From Polyangiaceae bacterium (GTDB lineage: Bacteria > Myxococcota_A > Polyangia > Polyangiales > Polyangiaceae): a DNA stretch of 43,454 nt. Location of the stretch: contig WQZB01000045.1 of the NCBI GenBank assembly GCA_009780955.1, positions 1 through 43,454 on the forward strand, given 5' to 3'. Shown piece after piece: positions 16,209-24,471 of this stretch; the stretch's first letter is position 1; the number at the start of each line of letters is the position of its first letter. The notes beneath the pieces were generated by a model. It saw only the letters and a program-made list of their open reading frames with translations. It was not told where the DNA came from and ran no database searches. Position numbers and translations under genes: made by a program.

Positions 16209-17179
16209 CGCGTGTTCGCCTCGAAGCAAAAGTGACGCGCGCTCGCGGAGCTGCTGCTCGTGACGTTGGCCACGAGATCGCCGCGCTTGCCCGCGAATTC
16301 GGGTGTTGAGAACTCGAAGCTCACCCAGCCCGAGCCAACCTTGTGACTGTGATGCCCGATGGGCCTGTCGAATGCAGAGAATGCAAGCTCGATGCGCTCG
16401 GCTGTCGGCGATCGATCGGTCATCCACTGCACGCCAGCGTGACCCGCGAGAAATTCGCCGAACGTGACATTGTGCACGCGAATGCGCGTGGTGCCCGTGC
16501 CAGTCGCAAAGAGGCAAAGATGCGGATGATGCTCATCGTCGTCGACGATGGCCGCACCAACATAGCCGCCGCCGGGGCAAACGAATCGGTCGCCAGGCAC
16601 GGCCGGTCCTTGCGGAACCGCGAGCCCACCGGGCTGCCCCACGCCGCGCTGCCACCCGCATGGCGTCTCAGTGCCACTGGCATCGACGCGCGTGACCGTC
16701 ATGCGTTCTGGGCCTACTTCGTCGAGCACGTCGGCAAGTATTTTTTTTTTCGCAGGGTTTTCGTAAACGCCAATTGTAAAAGGGCCGACTTGGCGCTCGG
16801 AAACTTTGCGCCACTGGGCGAGCTCGCGGCGGTGGGCGCCGCGAATGGAAACTTCAAAGGCTCGCGCAAAGCGTGATTCGTCTGCGCGCGCTTCCTTCTT
16901 GATTCCCGAGAGCGTGTCGCCAAAGGCGCGCCGCCCCAGTGGATCAGCCCAAAAAGGCGCAAAAAGTATGAGATCGTCGTCCGTGGCCTCGGCCTTCACG
17001 ACATCGCGCGCGGCATTCCACTGGGCTTCCGTCACCACGTCGCTCGTTGTTTGCTTGATGTGCACGGCGAGTTCGGCAACGCCGACGAGCGGCACTGCCG
17101 AGAGCGTCCAAGCGAGAAGCGTCCCCGAGCGGCTCAAAACGTGGCGAAGCTTGTATGTGCGCTTGCACGTGTCAAGCAC
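16205..17179 (-). CDS. Unknown exported or membrane-anchored protein, partner of the GT39 gene
   Basis: 324 residues. An N-terminal hydrophobic segment (about residues 18-38, LLAWTLSAVPLVGVAELAVHI) looks like a signal anchor, and the rest looks periplasmic. It has four Cys (TPCGWQ, FVCPGG, HLCLFA, HFCFEA) that could form disulfides. I recognise no domain. It overlaps the glycosyltransferase-39 gene by four bases, so it may bind the substrate or product of that membrane enzyme. It diverges from the first bactofilin gene across only 47 bases. Confidence 0.8.
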   Translation of the reverse strand: MLDTCKRTYKLRHVLSRSGTLLAWTLSAVPLVGVAELAVHIKQTTSDVVTEAQWNAARDVVKAEATDDDLILFAPFWADPLGRRAFGDTLSGIKKEARADESRFARAFEVSIRGAHRRELAQWRKVSERQVGPFTIGVYENPAKKKILADVLDEVGPERMTVTRVDASGTETPCGWQRGVGQPGGLAVPQGPAVPGDRFVCPGGGYVGAAIVDDDEHHPHLCLFATGTGTTRIRVHNVTFGEFLAGHAGVQWMTDRSPTAERIELAFSAFDRPIGHHSHKVGSGWVSFEFSTPEFAGKRGDLVANVTSSSSASARHFCFEANTR

Positions 17180-17190
17180 CGTCCCTGATG

Positions 17191-17208
17191 ACAGGCGAAC
17201 GAGCCTGT
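17191..17208. promoter_or_regulatory. Inverted repeat in the 47-base divergent gap
   Basis: ACAGGC (17191-17196), a six-base spacer and GCCTGT (17203-17208) form a perfect inverted repeat. It sits midway between the divergent starts of the exported-protein gene and the first bactofilin. Position and symmetry suit an operator, but no regulator is known and chance occurrence is possible. Confidence 0.25.
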
Positions 17209-17226
17209 ACTAGGTAGGCGATCGTG

Positions 17227-17634
17227 ATGGCAAGGATGGCACGTTTGCACGGCGACGTTGGGCGCGAAGCAGTCATTGGCAGCGCAACCCGCGTGCGCGG
17301 CCGCGTGTCGGGCGAAGGCGATTTATTGGTCGAAGGAAGTGTCGAAGGCGACATTTCTCTCGATGGCGATCTCACGGTCGAAAGCGGTGCACATGCCGCA
17401 TCGAACGTCACCGCGCAACTGGTCACGATCCGCGGTGATCTCGAAGGCGACATTCAGGCTCAAGGCATTGTGCGCATCGAAGCCGGTGCGCGTGTGCGAG
17501 GCGACGTGCAAGGTGAATCGGTGGCCATTGAAAACGGCGCCGAGTTCGCGGGCCAGCTCAACGTGGAATTCGACCTGCCCCAAGAGCTTTTGGCCAACGA
17601 TCTTTTGGGCGCAGGCAGCGGAAGGCGTCGCTAG
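17227..17634 (+). CDS. Bactofilin family protein 1
   Basis: 135 residues. It has the bactofilin right-handed beta-helix repeat pattern, with hydrophobic residues and Gly recurring about every six positions (VIGSATRVRGRVSGEGDLLV, VEGDISLDGDLTVESGAH and so on to FAGQLNVEFD). Bactofilins polymerise into cytoskeletal filaments. ATG 17227 directly follows an in-frame GTG at 17224, and I prefer the ATG. It is the first of three tandem bactofilins, resembling the bacNOP arrangement of Myxococcus, whose products organise the ParABC chromosome segregation proteins. Direct equivalence is not shown. Confidence 0.9.
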   Translation: MARMARLHGDVGREAVIGSATRVRGRVSGEGDLLVEGSVEGDISLDGDLTVESGAHAASNVTAQLVTIRGDLEGDIQAQGIVRIEAGARVRGDVQGESVAIENGAEFAGQLNVEFDLPQELLANDLLGAGSGRRR

Positions 17635-17707
17635 CCGGCAAGCAGGTAGGCGCAACGGAAAAAGGCGCGCGCGCAGGCAACGCGTCTGAAAGGCTCTGGA
17701 GGACGAC

Positions 17708-18022
17708 ATGGCGAGCACGGTTATCGGCGCAGGCATCACGATCGAAGGCGAAATCACGAGCGACGAAGATGTCGTGGTTCAAGGTACCTTTCGCGGCAAG
17801 CTGGTCGCCAAAGACGCTGTTACCATCGAGCAAGGCGCCATGGTCGAGGCCGACATCGCAAGTGGACCTGTCGCTATTTCTGGTGGCGTTACGGGCAACA
17901 TTCTCTCGACCGATCGCGTCGATTTGCAAACTGGCGCGAGGGTCATTGGCAACGTGAAAGCGACGCGCATTACCATCGCCGACGGCGCCCAGTTCAAGGG
18001 CAACGTCGACATGGATGTGTGA
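17708..18022 (+). CDS. Bactofilin family protein 2, minimal core
   Basis: 104 residues, essentially only the beta-helical bactofilin core (TVIGAGITIEGEITSDEDVV, GTFRGKL, VEADIASGPVAISG, VIGNVKATRITIADG), with very short tails. A strong ribosome-binding site GGAGG lies about five bases before the ATG. Minimal bactofilins usually copolymerise with longer paralogues, which is likely here given the flanking copies. Confidence 0.92.
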   Translation: MASTVIGAGITIEGEITSDEDVVVQGTFRGKLVAKDAVTIEQGAMVEADIASGPVAISGGVTGNILSTDRVDLQTGARVIGNVKATRITIADGAQFKGNVDMDV

Positions 18023-18060
18023 GAAGGGTGTGAGGGGCGTGAGGAGACAAGTGGCTTCGG

Positions 18061-18789
18061 ATGGCTGCAATGGCTGAAACGACCGCAACGACCGTCATCG
18101 GCCGCGCAACGCTTGTTCGCGGGCGTGTTACCGGCATGGGCGATCTCGAAATCGCCGGGCATGTCGAGGGTGAAATCGCCTGTTCGGGCGAAGCATTGGT
18201 CGATACCAGTGGTCTGGTCGCGGCCAACATCAATGCGCGTCGCATCGTGGTTCGCGGCGCGGTGAAAGGCGATCTCATCGCCGACGAGTTCGTCCACATC
18301 GAAGCGGGTGCAAAGGTCGTTGGCAACCTTCGCGCGGCACGCATCGCAATTGCACTCGGTGGCCTTGTTCGCGGGCAGGTGCAAACCACCGCGCCTGCTG
18401 TTGCTCGTCCCGCGGCACGCACCGCAACAGCGAGCGCTCCTTTGCGAGCGCCAAACACGCTCATCGCCGCTACGGCAGCACCCGCCGCTGCACGCGAGGC
18501 TCGTGCTGCGGCTGCAGCGCCCGCACCGGCCAAAGCAGCGCCTGCGCCGCATATACCAAGCGCCGCGCCCGTCGTTGCGCCGAGGCTTGTTTCCGCGCCC
18601 GTCGTCGCAGCCAGGCAGGTTGTTGGGCAGGCTACGCAAGGTGCCCAAGCTACACAAGGCGCCCAAGATGCCAAAACCGGCAGAGACTCCATGCCTTTTG
18701 GCGCTCTTCAGGGCTCGCGTCGTGTGCCGCCACCGCCGGTTGTTCCGGTGCTGAAAAAGGGTACCAAAGCCGTCCAGAAAAAGCGCTAA
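18061..18789 (+). CDS. Bactofilin family protein 3 with long Ala/Pro-rich tail
   Basis: 242 residues. The beta-helical bactofilin core covers about residues 10-120 (TVIGRATLVRGRVTGMGDLE ... GGLVRGQVQTT). A low-complexity Ala/Pro tail of about 110 residues follows, with a short repeat ATQGAQATQGAQ and a basic end KKGTKAVQKKR. The tail could bind DNA, membrane or partner proteins; that is inference from composition. Its stop overlaps the pyrE start by one base (TAATG), so pyrE is translated from the same message. Confidence 0.9.
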   Translation: MAAMAETTATTVIGRATLVRGRVTGMGDLEIAGHVEGEIACSGEALVDTSGLVAANINARRIVVRGAVKGDLIADEFVHIEAGAKVVGNLRAARIAIALGGLVRGQVQTTAPAVARPAARTATASAPLRAPNTLIAATAAPAAAREARAAAAAPAPAKAAPAPHIPSAAPVVAPRLVSAPVVAARQVVGQATQGAQATQGAQDAKTGRDSMPFGALQGSRRVPPPPVVPVLKKGTKAVQKKR

Positions 18790-19334
18790 TGGCGCCGCAC
18801 GCTCGGCTCCTCGAGCTGCTGCGCGATCGATCCTTTGCTCGCAAGTGCGTTGTGCTTGCGTCCGGCAGGGAAAGCGACTTTTTCATTGACTGCAAGCAAA
18901 CGGTGCTCTCGGCCGAAGGGCATGTGCTCGTTGGCGAACTCATGCTCGATGCACTCGCCACGCTGCCGGCATGCGATGCGGTTGCTGGCGTCGAGCTCGG
19001 AGGCTGTTCGCTCGCAAGCGCCGTAGCGCTAACGAGCCACTTGCGCGGCATACCCAAAGACGCCGTCTACGTCCGCAAAGAAGCCAAAGACCACGGCTCG
19101 AAGCGCCTTGTCGAGGGCGACACAATGCTCTCACCAGGCTCCGCGCTGGTTATCCTTGAAGATGTGACAACAACAGGGCGCTCCACGCTTGCCGCGGTCG
19201 GCAAGCTTCGCGATGCAGGCTACGTGGTGACAGGCATCGTCACGCTTGTCGATCGACTCGAAGGCGGCCGCGAGGCCATCGAGGCCGCGGGATTGCCGTT
19301 CATTGCCGTCTACACGCGTGACGATTTCATGTGA
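18789..19334 (+). CDS. pyrE: Orotate phosphoribosyltransferase
   Basis: 181 residues, a normal PyrE length. The PRPP-binding loop VILEDVTTTGRSTL is complete, and YVRKEAKDHGSKR matches the flexible catalytic loop. It joins orotate with PRPP to form orotidine monophosphate in UMP synthesis. No other pyrimidine biosynthesis gene is adjacent. It ends a bactofilin operon and converges on a radical-SAM gene, with a palindromic repeat block between the two stops. Confidence 0.95.
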   Translation: MAPHARLLELLRDRSFARKCVVLASGRESDFFIDCKQTVLSAEGHVLVGELMLDALATLPACDAVAGVELGGCSLASAVALTSHLRGIPKDAVYVRKEAKDHGSKRLVEGDTMLSPGSALVILEDVTTTGRSTLAAVGKLRDAGYVVTGIVTLVDRLEGGREAIEAAGLPFIAVYTRDDFM

Positions 19335-19346
19335 CCGCAGTCGAGG

Positions 19347-19463
19347 CGGGGCAGACACGGGGGTCTGCCCCTACAATCGACCAAACGCAGATCCGTAGGG
19401 GCGGCCCTCTGTGGCCGCCCCATTCGGTCACGCGATCGTAGGGGCACCCCTCGTGTCTGCCCC
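19347..19463. repeat. Cluster of GTAGGGGC-family palindromes between convergent genes
   Basis: Three hairpin units are packed into about 117 bases: GGGGCAGACACGGGGG to TCTGCCCCTAC (19348-19373), GTAGGGGCGGCC to GGCCGCCCC (19395-19421), and GTAGGGGCACCCC to TGTCTGCCCC (19438-19463). The outer arms (GGGGCAGACAC and GTGTCTGCCCC) also pair with each other, so the block can fold as one nested structure. A spacer containing ACCAAACGCA follows the first unit, as in the hisD and mqnA copies. The block begins 13 bases after the pyrE stop and ends four bases before the radical-SAM stop. It could serve as a two-way terminator. Confidence 0.8.
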
Positions 19464-19466
19464 ATA

Positions 19467-20741
19467 TTATTCGGCGGCTTTTGGCTCGCTAGGGACCGGC
19501 TCGCTGACTGCTGCGGCGTGGCGGGGTGCGGCGGTCAAAAAGCAGCCGTATTGGAGCCGCTCGTCGAGCCGGCAAGACCAAACTAGTTCGCCGTTGTGCA
19601 CGGTCATGTCCGGGCAGCCGTCGCACATGTTCGTTTCGCCGTCCGCCATGAAGTCGATTGGCTGAATGATGGCAATGGACTGGAAATGCTGCTTTTGCGC
19701 GATTTTCCACGGAGCCGTGGCGAGCTCTTTGGCCCAACTCAACGCGCCCGATCGCAGACTCGGATCGAGGAGCCAGCCGCCCGCGAGCAGCGACCTTCCC
19801 ATGGACAGCATGGCCGGGTTCGAATAGGCGAAATAGCGACCGGTGAGCGCGTGGTGACCGGCCTGCATGATCTCCATGAACTTCGGACCCATGTAAGCCT
19901 TGACGCCGTTCTTGTCGCCCACGCGCAGGGTGAGGAGCCACTTGAGGCTTTGCGGATCTTTGGTGCCGCCCAAGTAGGCGCAGGGCTCGAAATCTGGATC
20001 GCTTTCTTTGATTTTCGAGACGATATCGCTGGCCGTTAGCGGCGTGGGAAGCTTGCTTTCGTCGTAGTAAATGAGCTCTTTGGGATCTACTGGCTTGCCT
20101 TGGGCGAAGTAGTCGAAGTCGACTGTCCGCGTGGTGCGAAAGAGGATGAAGACCATCGAGTGAACGATGTCGATATGCTCGCGCGCCCACTTGAGCATCC
20201 CCGGCACGTGTTCGAGCGTGTGAGGATAAACCGTGGAGTTGAAGGCCACCGACATGCCGCCCTCGTCGGCAACCATTTGCGCGTACTTCAGGCGCAACTC
20301 GCACAACTCCAAATCGTTCTTTCCTGTCCAACCACCCTTGGGGCGGCTTTGCCCGGAGTCGATGTGGAAGGTGAAACCGAAGACCCCCGCCTTTTTGAGA
20401 TCCCTTACGATCTCGGGGGTTAGGGCGTAGGCGTTGGTGTTGAGGATCGGTTTGTAGCCAAACTCGTTTTTGATCATCCGCACGATGCCAACGATGTCGT
20501 CGTGCATGAGCGGATCGCCGCCAGTAATGGAAACCGAGTCGAAGCGCCGGCTCTTGGCGAAGACTCGAAGGTCAGCGCGGATCTGCTCGACGGACTTGTC
20601 GTACTTCTTTTCGTTGCGCGAATAGCAGCCTTCGCAATAGATGTTGCAGCGCTTGGTCGGCTCTAGCCACACGAGAACGTTGTCATTGAGCGACCAAGGC
20701 AGCCGATAATAGCGTTTGGGATCTAGCACGGACACGGACAT
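19467..20741 (-). CDS. Radical-SAM protein of unknown substrate, with C-terminal Cys motif
   Basis: 424 residues from ATG 20741, chosen because GGAGAAG lies just upstream; the frame opens ten codons earlier. CNIYCEGC (Cys32, Cys36, Cys39) binds the SAM cluster, and SITGGDPLM follows as in the MoaA/PqqE-like superfamily. The C-terminal region has four more Cys (CDGC, then WSC, then YGC), which could hold an auxiliary iron-sulfur cluster. Long middle and C-terminal regions suggest modification of a hydrophobic or large substrate, but I cannot name it. No precursor-peptide gene lies beside it. It converges on pyrE, and 104 bases separate its start from the next gene upstream. Confidence 0.85.
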   Translation of the reverse strand: MSVSVLDPKRYYRLPWSLNDNVLVWLEPTKRCNIYCEGCYSRNEKKYDKSVEQIRADLRVFAKSRRFDSVSITGGDPLMHDDIVGIVRMIKNEFGYKPILNTNAYALTPEIVRDLKKAGVFGFTFHIDSGQSRPKGGWTGKNDLELCELRLKYAQMVADEGGMSVAFNSTVYPHTLEHVPGMLKWAREHIDIVHSMVFILFRTTRTVDFDYFAQGKPVDPKELIYYDESKLPTPLTASDIVSKIKESDPDFEPCAYLGGTKDPQSLKWLLTLRVGDKNGVKAYMGPKFMEIMQAGHHALTGRYFAYSNPAMLSMGRSLLAGGWLLDPSLRSGALSWAKELATAPWKIAQKQHFQSIAIIQPIDFMADGETNMCDGCPDMTVHNGELVWSCRLDERLQYGCFLTAAPRHAAAVSEPVPSEPKAAE

Positions 20742-20845
20742 TGACTTCTCCACGGGTGATCGGCAAGGCACCTTAGCCGAAAAATAAGCTTGTGCGATCG
20801 CGAAGGGAACGCGAGCCGCGACAGCGCACGATCGCTTCGTGGCAT

Positions 20846-22204
20846 TTAGGGCCTCAGCGCGGCACCGAAGATGTCTGCGGGATCGCTTTTGGGTGCTGAG
20901 GCTGCACGGCCTTCGCCGCTGTTAGCAGGGGGTTTTTGCGGTTTCGGTTTGTCGGCTGGCGTGGCCGGAGGGGCGTTGCGCACCGCAACGTTCGCGCGAG
21001 GCGTAGGTGGTGTGGGAGGCGTGACCTTTGGAGTTGTTGGTGCGGGTGCGACTTGCTTTTTCACTACGCGTTCTTGGCGTTCCGGGCGTTCTGGCGCGAC
21101 GGCGGCAGGCGTTTCAACCGAAGGCTTGGCTGGCTCTGGCTCTGGATGCGAAGCAGGCTCGGAAGGCTCGACTGACTCGGATGTCATGAGTGCTTCGTCC
21201 GTTGCCACAGGCGCTGCGGTCGCTCTAGCAGGCGCTTCAGAAGACATGGCGACGGACGGCGTAGCCGCCTCGGCTGGCTTAGTTGGTTCGCCTGGTTCGC
21301 CTGGCGTGGGTAGAGGTGACGGCGGCTCGGGTGAAGGCGTTGCGTTCCATCCGTGGCCAACTGCGAAGCGCGCCGCGGCGATTGCCACATCATGGCCGCC
21401 ACCGTGACCGATGACCGCCAAACGCATTGTGCCGATGACGACAGCCATTCCGAATGCTGCGCCCACGGCGAACCAACGCAAACGCGATGGCTTCGACACC
21501 GGCATGGATGGCGCAAGTTGGGTCTCCGCAATTTGGTCATGGTGAATCTTGGATGGCGCATCAGCATCAGAATGAGCGGCTGCGCCAGGTTGCGCAGGTT
21601 TCGTGGTTGCTGACGCTGCCGGTGCCGCGGCTGGTGCGAGCGACGCAAGCGGTGGTGCAAGCGGTACGAGCGGGGCAGGCTTTGCTTTTGTTGTGTTGGC
21701 AGGGCTAACGGGGCTGGCAGGGCTAACTGGTTTAGCCTCTTCGAACGATGCAAAAAGAGCATCGAGGTCGATGTCGTCGAGCTCGGACGCTACGTATGCC
21801 GGTACAGCGGTGGCAGCCAACGATGAGCAATACTCGAGGGCAACGTCGGTTTCGGCTGCGGTGTTGCGTACGAGTGGCCGAAAGCTTTCGTTTTGGCCAT
21901 TTCGACGTACTGGCAAAGGCGGAGCATGGCTGCCTGGTGCCGGCGTACCAACGCCACTGAGAGTAGAACGCATGGCGAACGCCCCGGTGGTTGCCTTGCC
22001 ATCGGCTGACTTTGCCTTGCTATGCGCCGGCAGGTTGACCTGCGCACTAGCACCGGGCGGGGGGTTACGACTGCTACGACGTTGTTGAGGAGCCGACAAG
22101 GTCACCGGATCAGGCTTGATCGGGCGGATCGTCGGACGGTTTGGTATGTCTCGCCCAGCCGCTACTACGGGCCGAAATTTTGGAGGAGTTCCGCGTTCTG
22201 CCAT
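20846..22204 (-). CDS. Pro/Ala-rich single-span membrane protein of unknown function
   Basis: 452 residues from ATG 22204, preceded by GAAGGAC; the frame is open 24 codons further upstream. The N-terminal 240 residues are disordered and Pro/Ala/Ser-rich, apart from an acidic patch ELDDIDLDALFASFEE at about 141-156. One membrane span lies at about 244-266 (WFAVGAAFGMAVVIGTMRLA). The C-terminal 185 residues are again Pro/Ala/Glu-rich, so the protein probably exposes disordered tails on both sides of the inner membrane. No enzyme domain is visible. The coding frame has normal codon use with high GC in third positions, which supports it as a real gene despite low complexity. Confidence 0.75.
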   Translation of the reverse strand: MAERGTPPKFRPVVAAGRDIPNRPTIRPIKPDPVTLSAPQQRRSSRNPPPGASAQVNLPAHSKAKSADGKATTGAFAMRSTLSGVGTPAPGSHAPPLPVRRNGQNESFRPLVRNTAAETDVALEYCSSLAATAVPAYVASELDDIDLDALFASFEEAKPVSPASPVSPANTTKAKPAPLVPLAPPLASLAPAAAPAASATTKPAQPGAAAHSDADAPSKIHHDQIAETQLAPSMPVSKPSRLRWFAVGAAFGMAVVIGTMRLAVIGHGGGHDVAIAAARFAVGHGWNATPSPEPPSPLPTPGEPGEPTKPAEAATPSVAMSSEAPARATAAPVATDEALMTSESVEPSEPASHPEPEPAKPSVETPAAVAPERPERQERVVKKQVAPAPTTPKVTPPTPPTPRANVAVRNAPPATPADKPKPQKPPANSGEGRAASAPKSDPADIFGAALRP

Positions 22205-22340
22205 GATCGCCCGTCCTTCGGAATGTCCGAGCGTGGCGACGCGAGCGCACATCGCGCTGGCTCGGCCACCACACACGTAGATTGAAGCACACGTGTCGCA
22301 GCGTAGCGAGAGCTAAAAAGGCGGCAAAATGCCCCTAATT

Positions 22341-22370
22341 GGCGTCAGCTGGCGTCAGCTGGCGTCAGCG
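22341..22370. repeat. Three tandem copies of a ten-base repeat
   Basis: GGCGTCAGCT is repeated three times (the last copy ends in G). It lies in the 274-base divergent region between the Pro/Ala-rich protein gene and the PPDK regulator gene. No other gene is evident in that region. Confidence 0.8.
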
Positions 22371-22478
22371 CGACGCGGGCGGTGGCCTATGCGTCATGCG
22401 CGCCATGGTCAATGCGAGACAATTGGTTTTGTTCGATGCTCCTTTCTGCTCCCATGCGTGGTAGACAGTGGAATCATC

Positions 22479-23315
22479 GTGGACGCAAAGCGTATCGACG
22501 TCTTGTCCGACTCCACGGGCGAAACCGCAGAAAAGGTTGTCCGCGCGGCCTTGCTGCAGTTCCCACATTCAGGCGCCCATCTCCGTCTTCACACGCGCGT
22601 TCGCACGAAGGAGGCCGTCCGGCCGATTCTCGAGCGCGCCGCCCGTGAAGGCGCCCTCATCGTTTTCACGGTCGTGAACCCAGAGCTGCGCGAATTCATT
22701 CACGCATCGAGCTATGAGCTGCGCGTAGAGGCGCTCGACCTCATCGGCTCGCTCATCGGGAAGCTTACGGTGTTTCTCGACCGCCAACCCATCAACACTC
22801 CGAGCGGAATGCTCCCGTTGTCCGACGAATACTTCCGGCGAATCGAGGCGGTCGAATTCACCGTGAAAAGCGACGACGGCAAAGAGCCGCGCAACTTCAA
22901 GAAGGCCGATCTCGTCCTTGTCGGTGTCAGCCGCACGTCGAAAACGCCGCTCTCTACGTTGCTTGCACAACGCGGGCTGAAGGTCGCAAACCTTCCCATC
23001 GTTCTTGGCGTTGCACCGCTGCCCGAGCTCGAGGAAGCCAACCAAGAGCGCATCGTTGGTCTGATGATTGGCCTAGAGCCCTTGGTCGAGATCCGCAAAG
23101 CGCGTCTTCGTCAGCTTGGCATGAGTGTCGACGCCAACTACGGCCTCAAGGAGCAGGTCAAAGCCGAACTCGAATACGCCGAAAGCATCTTCAAGGCTCA
23201 CCCAAGCTGGCCGGTGATCGACGTAACAGGTCGTGCCATCGAAGAGACTGCGGTGATCATTCTCGAGTCGCTCAAAGAGCGCGACGAAGTCAGGCAAGCC
23301 ACCAAGTTGCCTTAG
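22479..23315 (+). CDS. ppsR: Pyruvate,phosphate dikinase / PEP synthase regulatory protein
   Basis: 278 residues. The N-terminus VLSDSTGETAEKVVRAAL and the P-loop GVSRTSKTPLS are diagnostic of the bifunctional ADP-dependent kinase and Pi-dependent phosphorylase (DUF299) family. It switches pyruvate,phosphate dikinase or PEP synthase off and on by phosphorylating a Thr. GTG 22479 gives an N-terminus like that of relatives; an in-frame GTG at 22458 and the longer frame from 22329 are less likely. The dikinase itself is not in the window. The next gene starts 15 bases after its stop and is probably co-transcribed. Confidence 0.92.
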   Translation: MDAKRIDVLSDSTGETAEKVVRAALLQFPHSGAHLRLHTRVRTKEAVRPILERAAREGALIVFTVVNPELREFIHASSYELRVEALDLIGSLIGKLTVFLDRQPINTPSGMLPLSDEYFRRIEAVEFTVKSDDGKEPRNFKKADLVLVGVSRTSKTPLSTLLAQRGLKVANLPIVLGVAPLPELEEANQERIVGLMIGLEPLVEIRKARLRQLGMSVDANYGLKEQVKAELEYAESIFKAHPSWPVIDVTGRAIEETAVIILESLKERDEVRQATKLP

Positions 23316-23330
23316 TTGGGGCGCGACGGC

Positions 23331-24458
23331 ATGACGACGACTCTCACGACTACAGACGCGTACGCCCCAGCCGTTGATCCGAAAACGTTTGCGCTTGCCC
23401 ACCTTCTCACCACCCTCGCACAAGACGCGATCTTCGCCATGTCGTGTGGCGCAGGAATGGGCGTGCTCGAGGGACTTGGCAAGCGTCGCGGCGAGGCCTA
23501 TGGCGCAGTGCTCGCCGGGCATCGCTTGAACACTATGTCGGGTGAGTTCGACCCGTGGGTCGTGGAAATGACGCGCGCGATGGCGCCCGTTTACGCGCCG
23601 GTGTGGCTGCCCATGGGCGATGTTCTTCGTGAGAAGGTCACACTCGAAGTCGGTGCGCGTGGGCTACGCTCCATCTTCTCGTCGAAGCCCAGCGACAAAG
23701 ACGTTCAGCGCGTCAAGCGCCTGGGTACGCTTGCTATGCGTGTATTGCGCACCATATTCTTGGCCGACAACCCGCTCGATGCGGAAGAGTCGCGCATGCT
23801 CGCGGCGTTCTGTGCCTCGCTTGGCCTACCCGAAGTCGATGCGCAGGCGCTGTTCGATGAAGTGCCGATCCCCGCCGAGCAGTTCGATGTTTATGGCGAC
23901 ATCGAGCCACCTATCGCAAAGGCGCTCGTACGTGGCGCTTGGCTTGCCGCGGCCTACGACCAAATCGATCCTCGTGAAGAGCATGTCGTGCGCGTGCTTG
24001 CGAGCAAACTCAATATCGGCGCGATGGATCTCGAAGTGTTTCGCAACGAAGTCATCGAGCAGCTCGATGCGCGCCGCATAGCGGGGCTCGCGACCGTTGA
24101 CGCCATTCGCTATGTCCTGGCGGATCGCATTCCGGGCTACGGCTATGTGCTAGCCGAGAAAACGGGCATGCTTCTCGTGCCGCGTCGCTTCCGCGACGAA
24201 GCGCTTGCGCCGCTGAACTCCGGCGTCGCCGTAACGCTCGCGAAGCGTTATCGCTTGCCGGCAGAAGATCGCCCCATCGTGCTCGCCATTGCATGGGCCG
24301 CGGCCAACCTCGAAGATCCGTCAATCTCACGACGCGCTTTGCTCCGCGCACGGCACGACAGGTTTGCGCAAGACATCGGCGAAGACGGCAACAGGGCCCG
24401 GCTGGTGGTCGACGAGTGGTTTGGCGACTTGTTGGGGCCCGCCGCCGAAGGGTATTAG
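23331..24458 (+). CDS. Unknown protein with two TerB-like helical repeats
   Basis: 375 residues, soluble and helical. Two segments resemble the TerB/COG3793 pattern of a Asp/Glu loop followed by amphipathic helices: FLADNPLDAEESRMLAAFCA (about residue 145) and DQIDPREEHVVRVLASKLNI (about residue 210). The family match is my reading of the pattern and not a firm domain hit. Function is unknown; TerB proteins often sense or scaffold at the membrane. ATG 23331 is chosen over an in-frame TTG at 23316. The stop lies 13 bases before the proC start, so the three genes from 22479 may form one operon. Confidence 0.8.
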   Translation: MTTTLTTTDAYAPAVDPKTFALAHLLTTLAQDAIFAMSCGAGMGVLEGLGKRRGEAYGAVLAGHRLNTMSGEFDPWVVEMTRAMAPVYAPVWLPMGDVLREKVTLEVGARGLRSIFSSKPSDKDVQRVKRLGTLAMRVLRTIFLADNPLDAEESRMLAAFCASLGLPEVDAQALFDEVPIPAEQFDVYGDIEPPIAKALVRGAWLAAAYDQIDPREEHVVRVLASKLNIGAMDLEVFRNEVIEQLDARRIAGLATVDAIRYVLADRIPGYGYVLAEKTGMLLVPRRFRDEALAPLNSGVAVTLAKRYRLPAEDRPIVLAIAWAAANLEDPSISRRALLRARHDRFAQDIGEDGNRARLVVDEWFGDLLGPAAEGY

Positions 24459-24471
24459 CCCGAAGCCCGCC

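Noticed and set aside
19347..19463. A CRISPR array, suggested by repeated GTAGGGGC units
   Set aside because: The units are palindromes with differing cores and irregular spacing, there are no constant repeats with unique spacers, and no cas gene is present.
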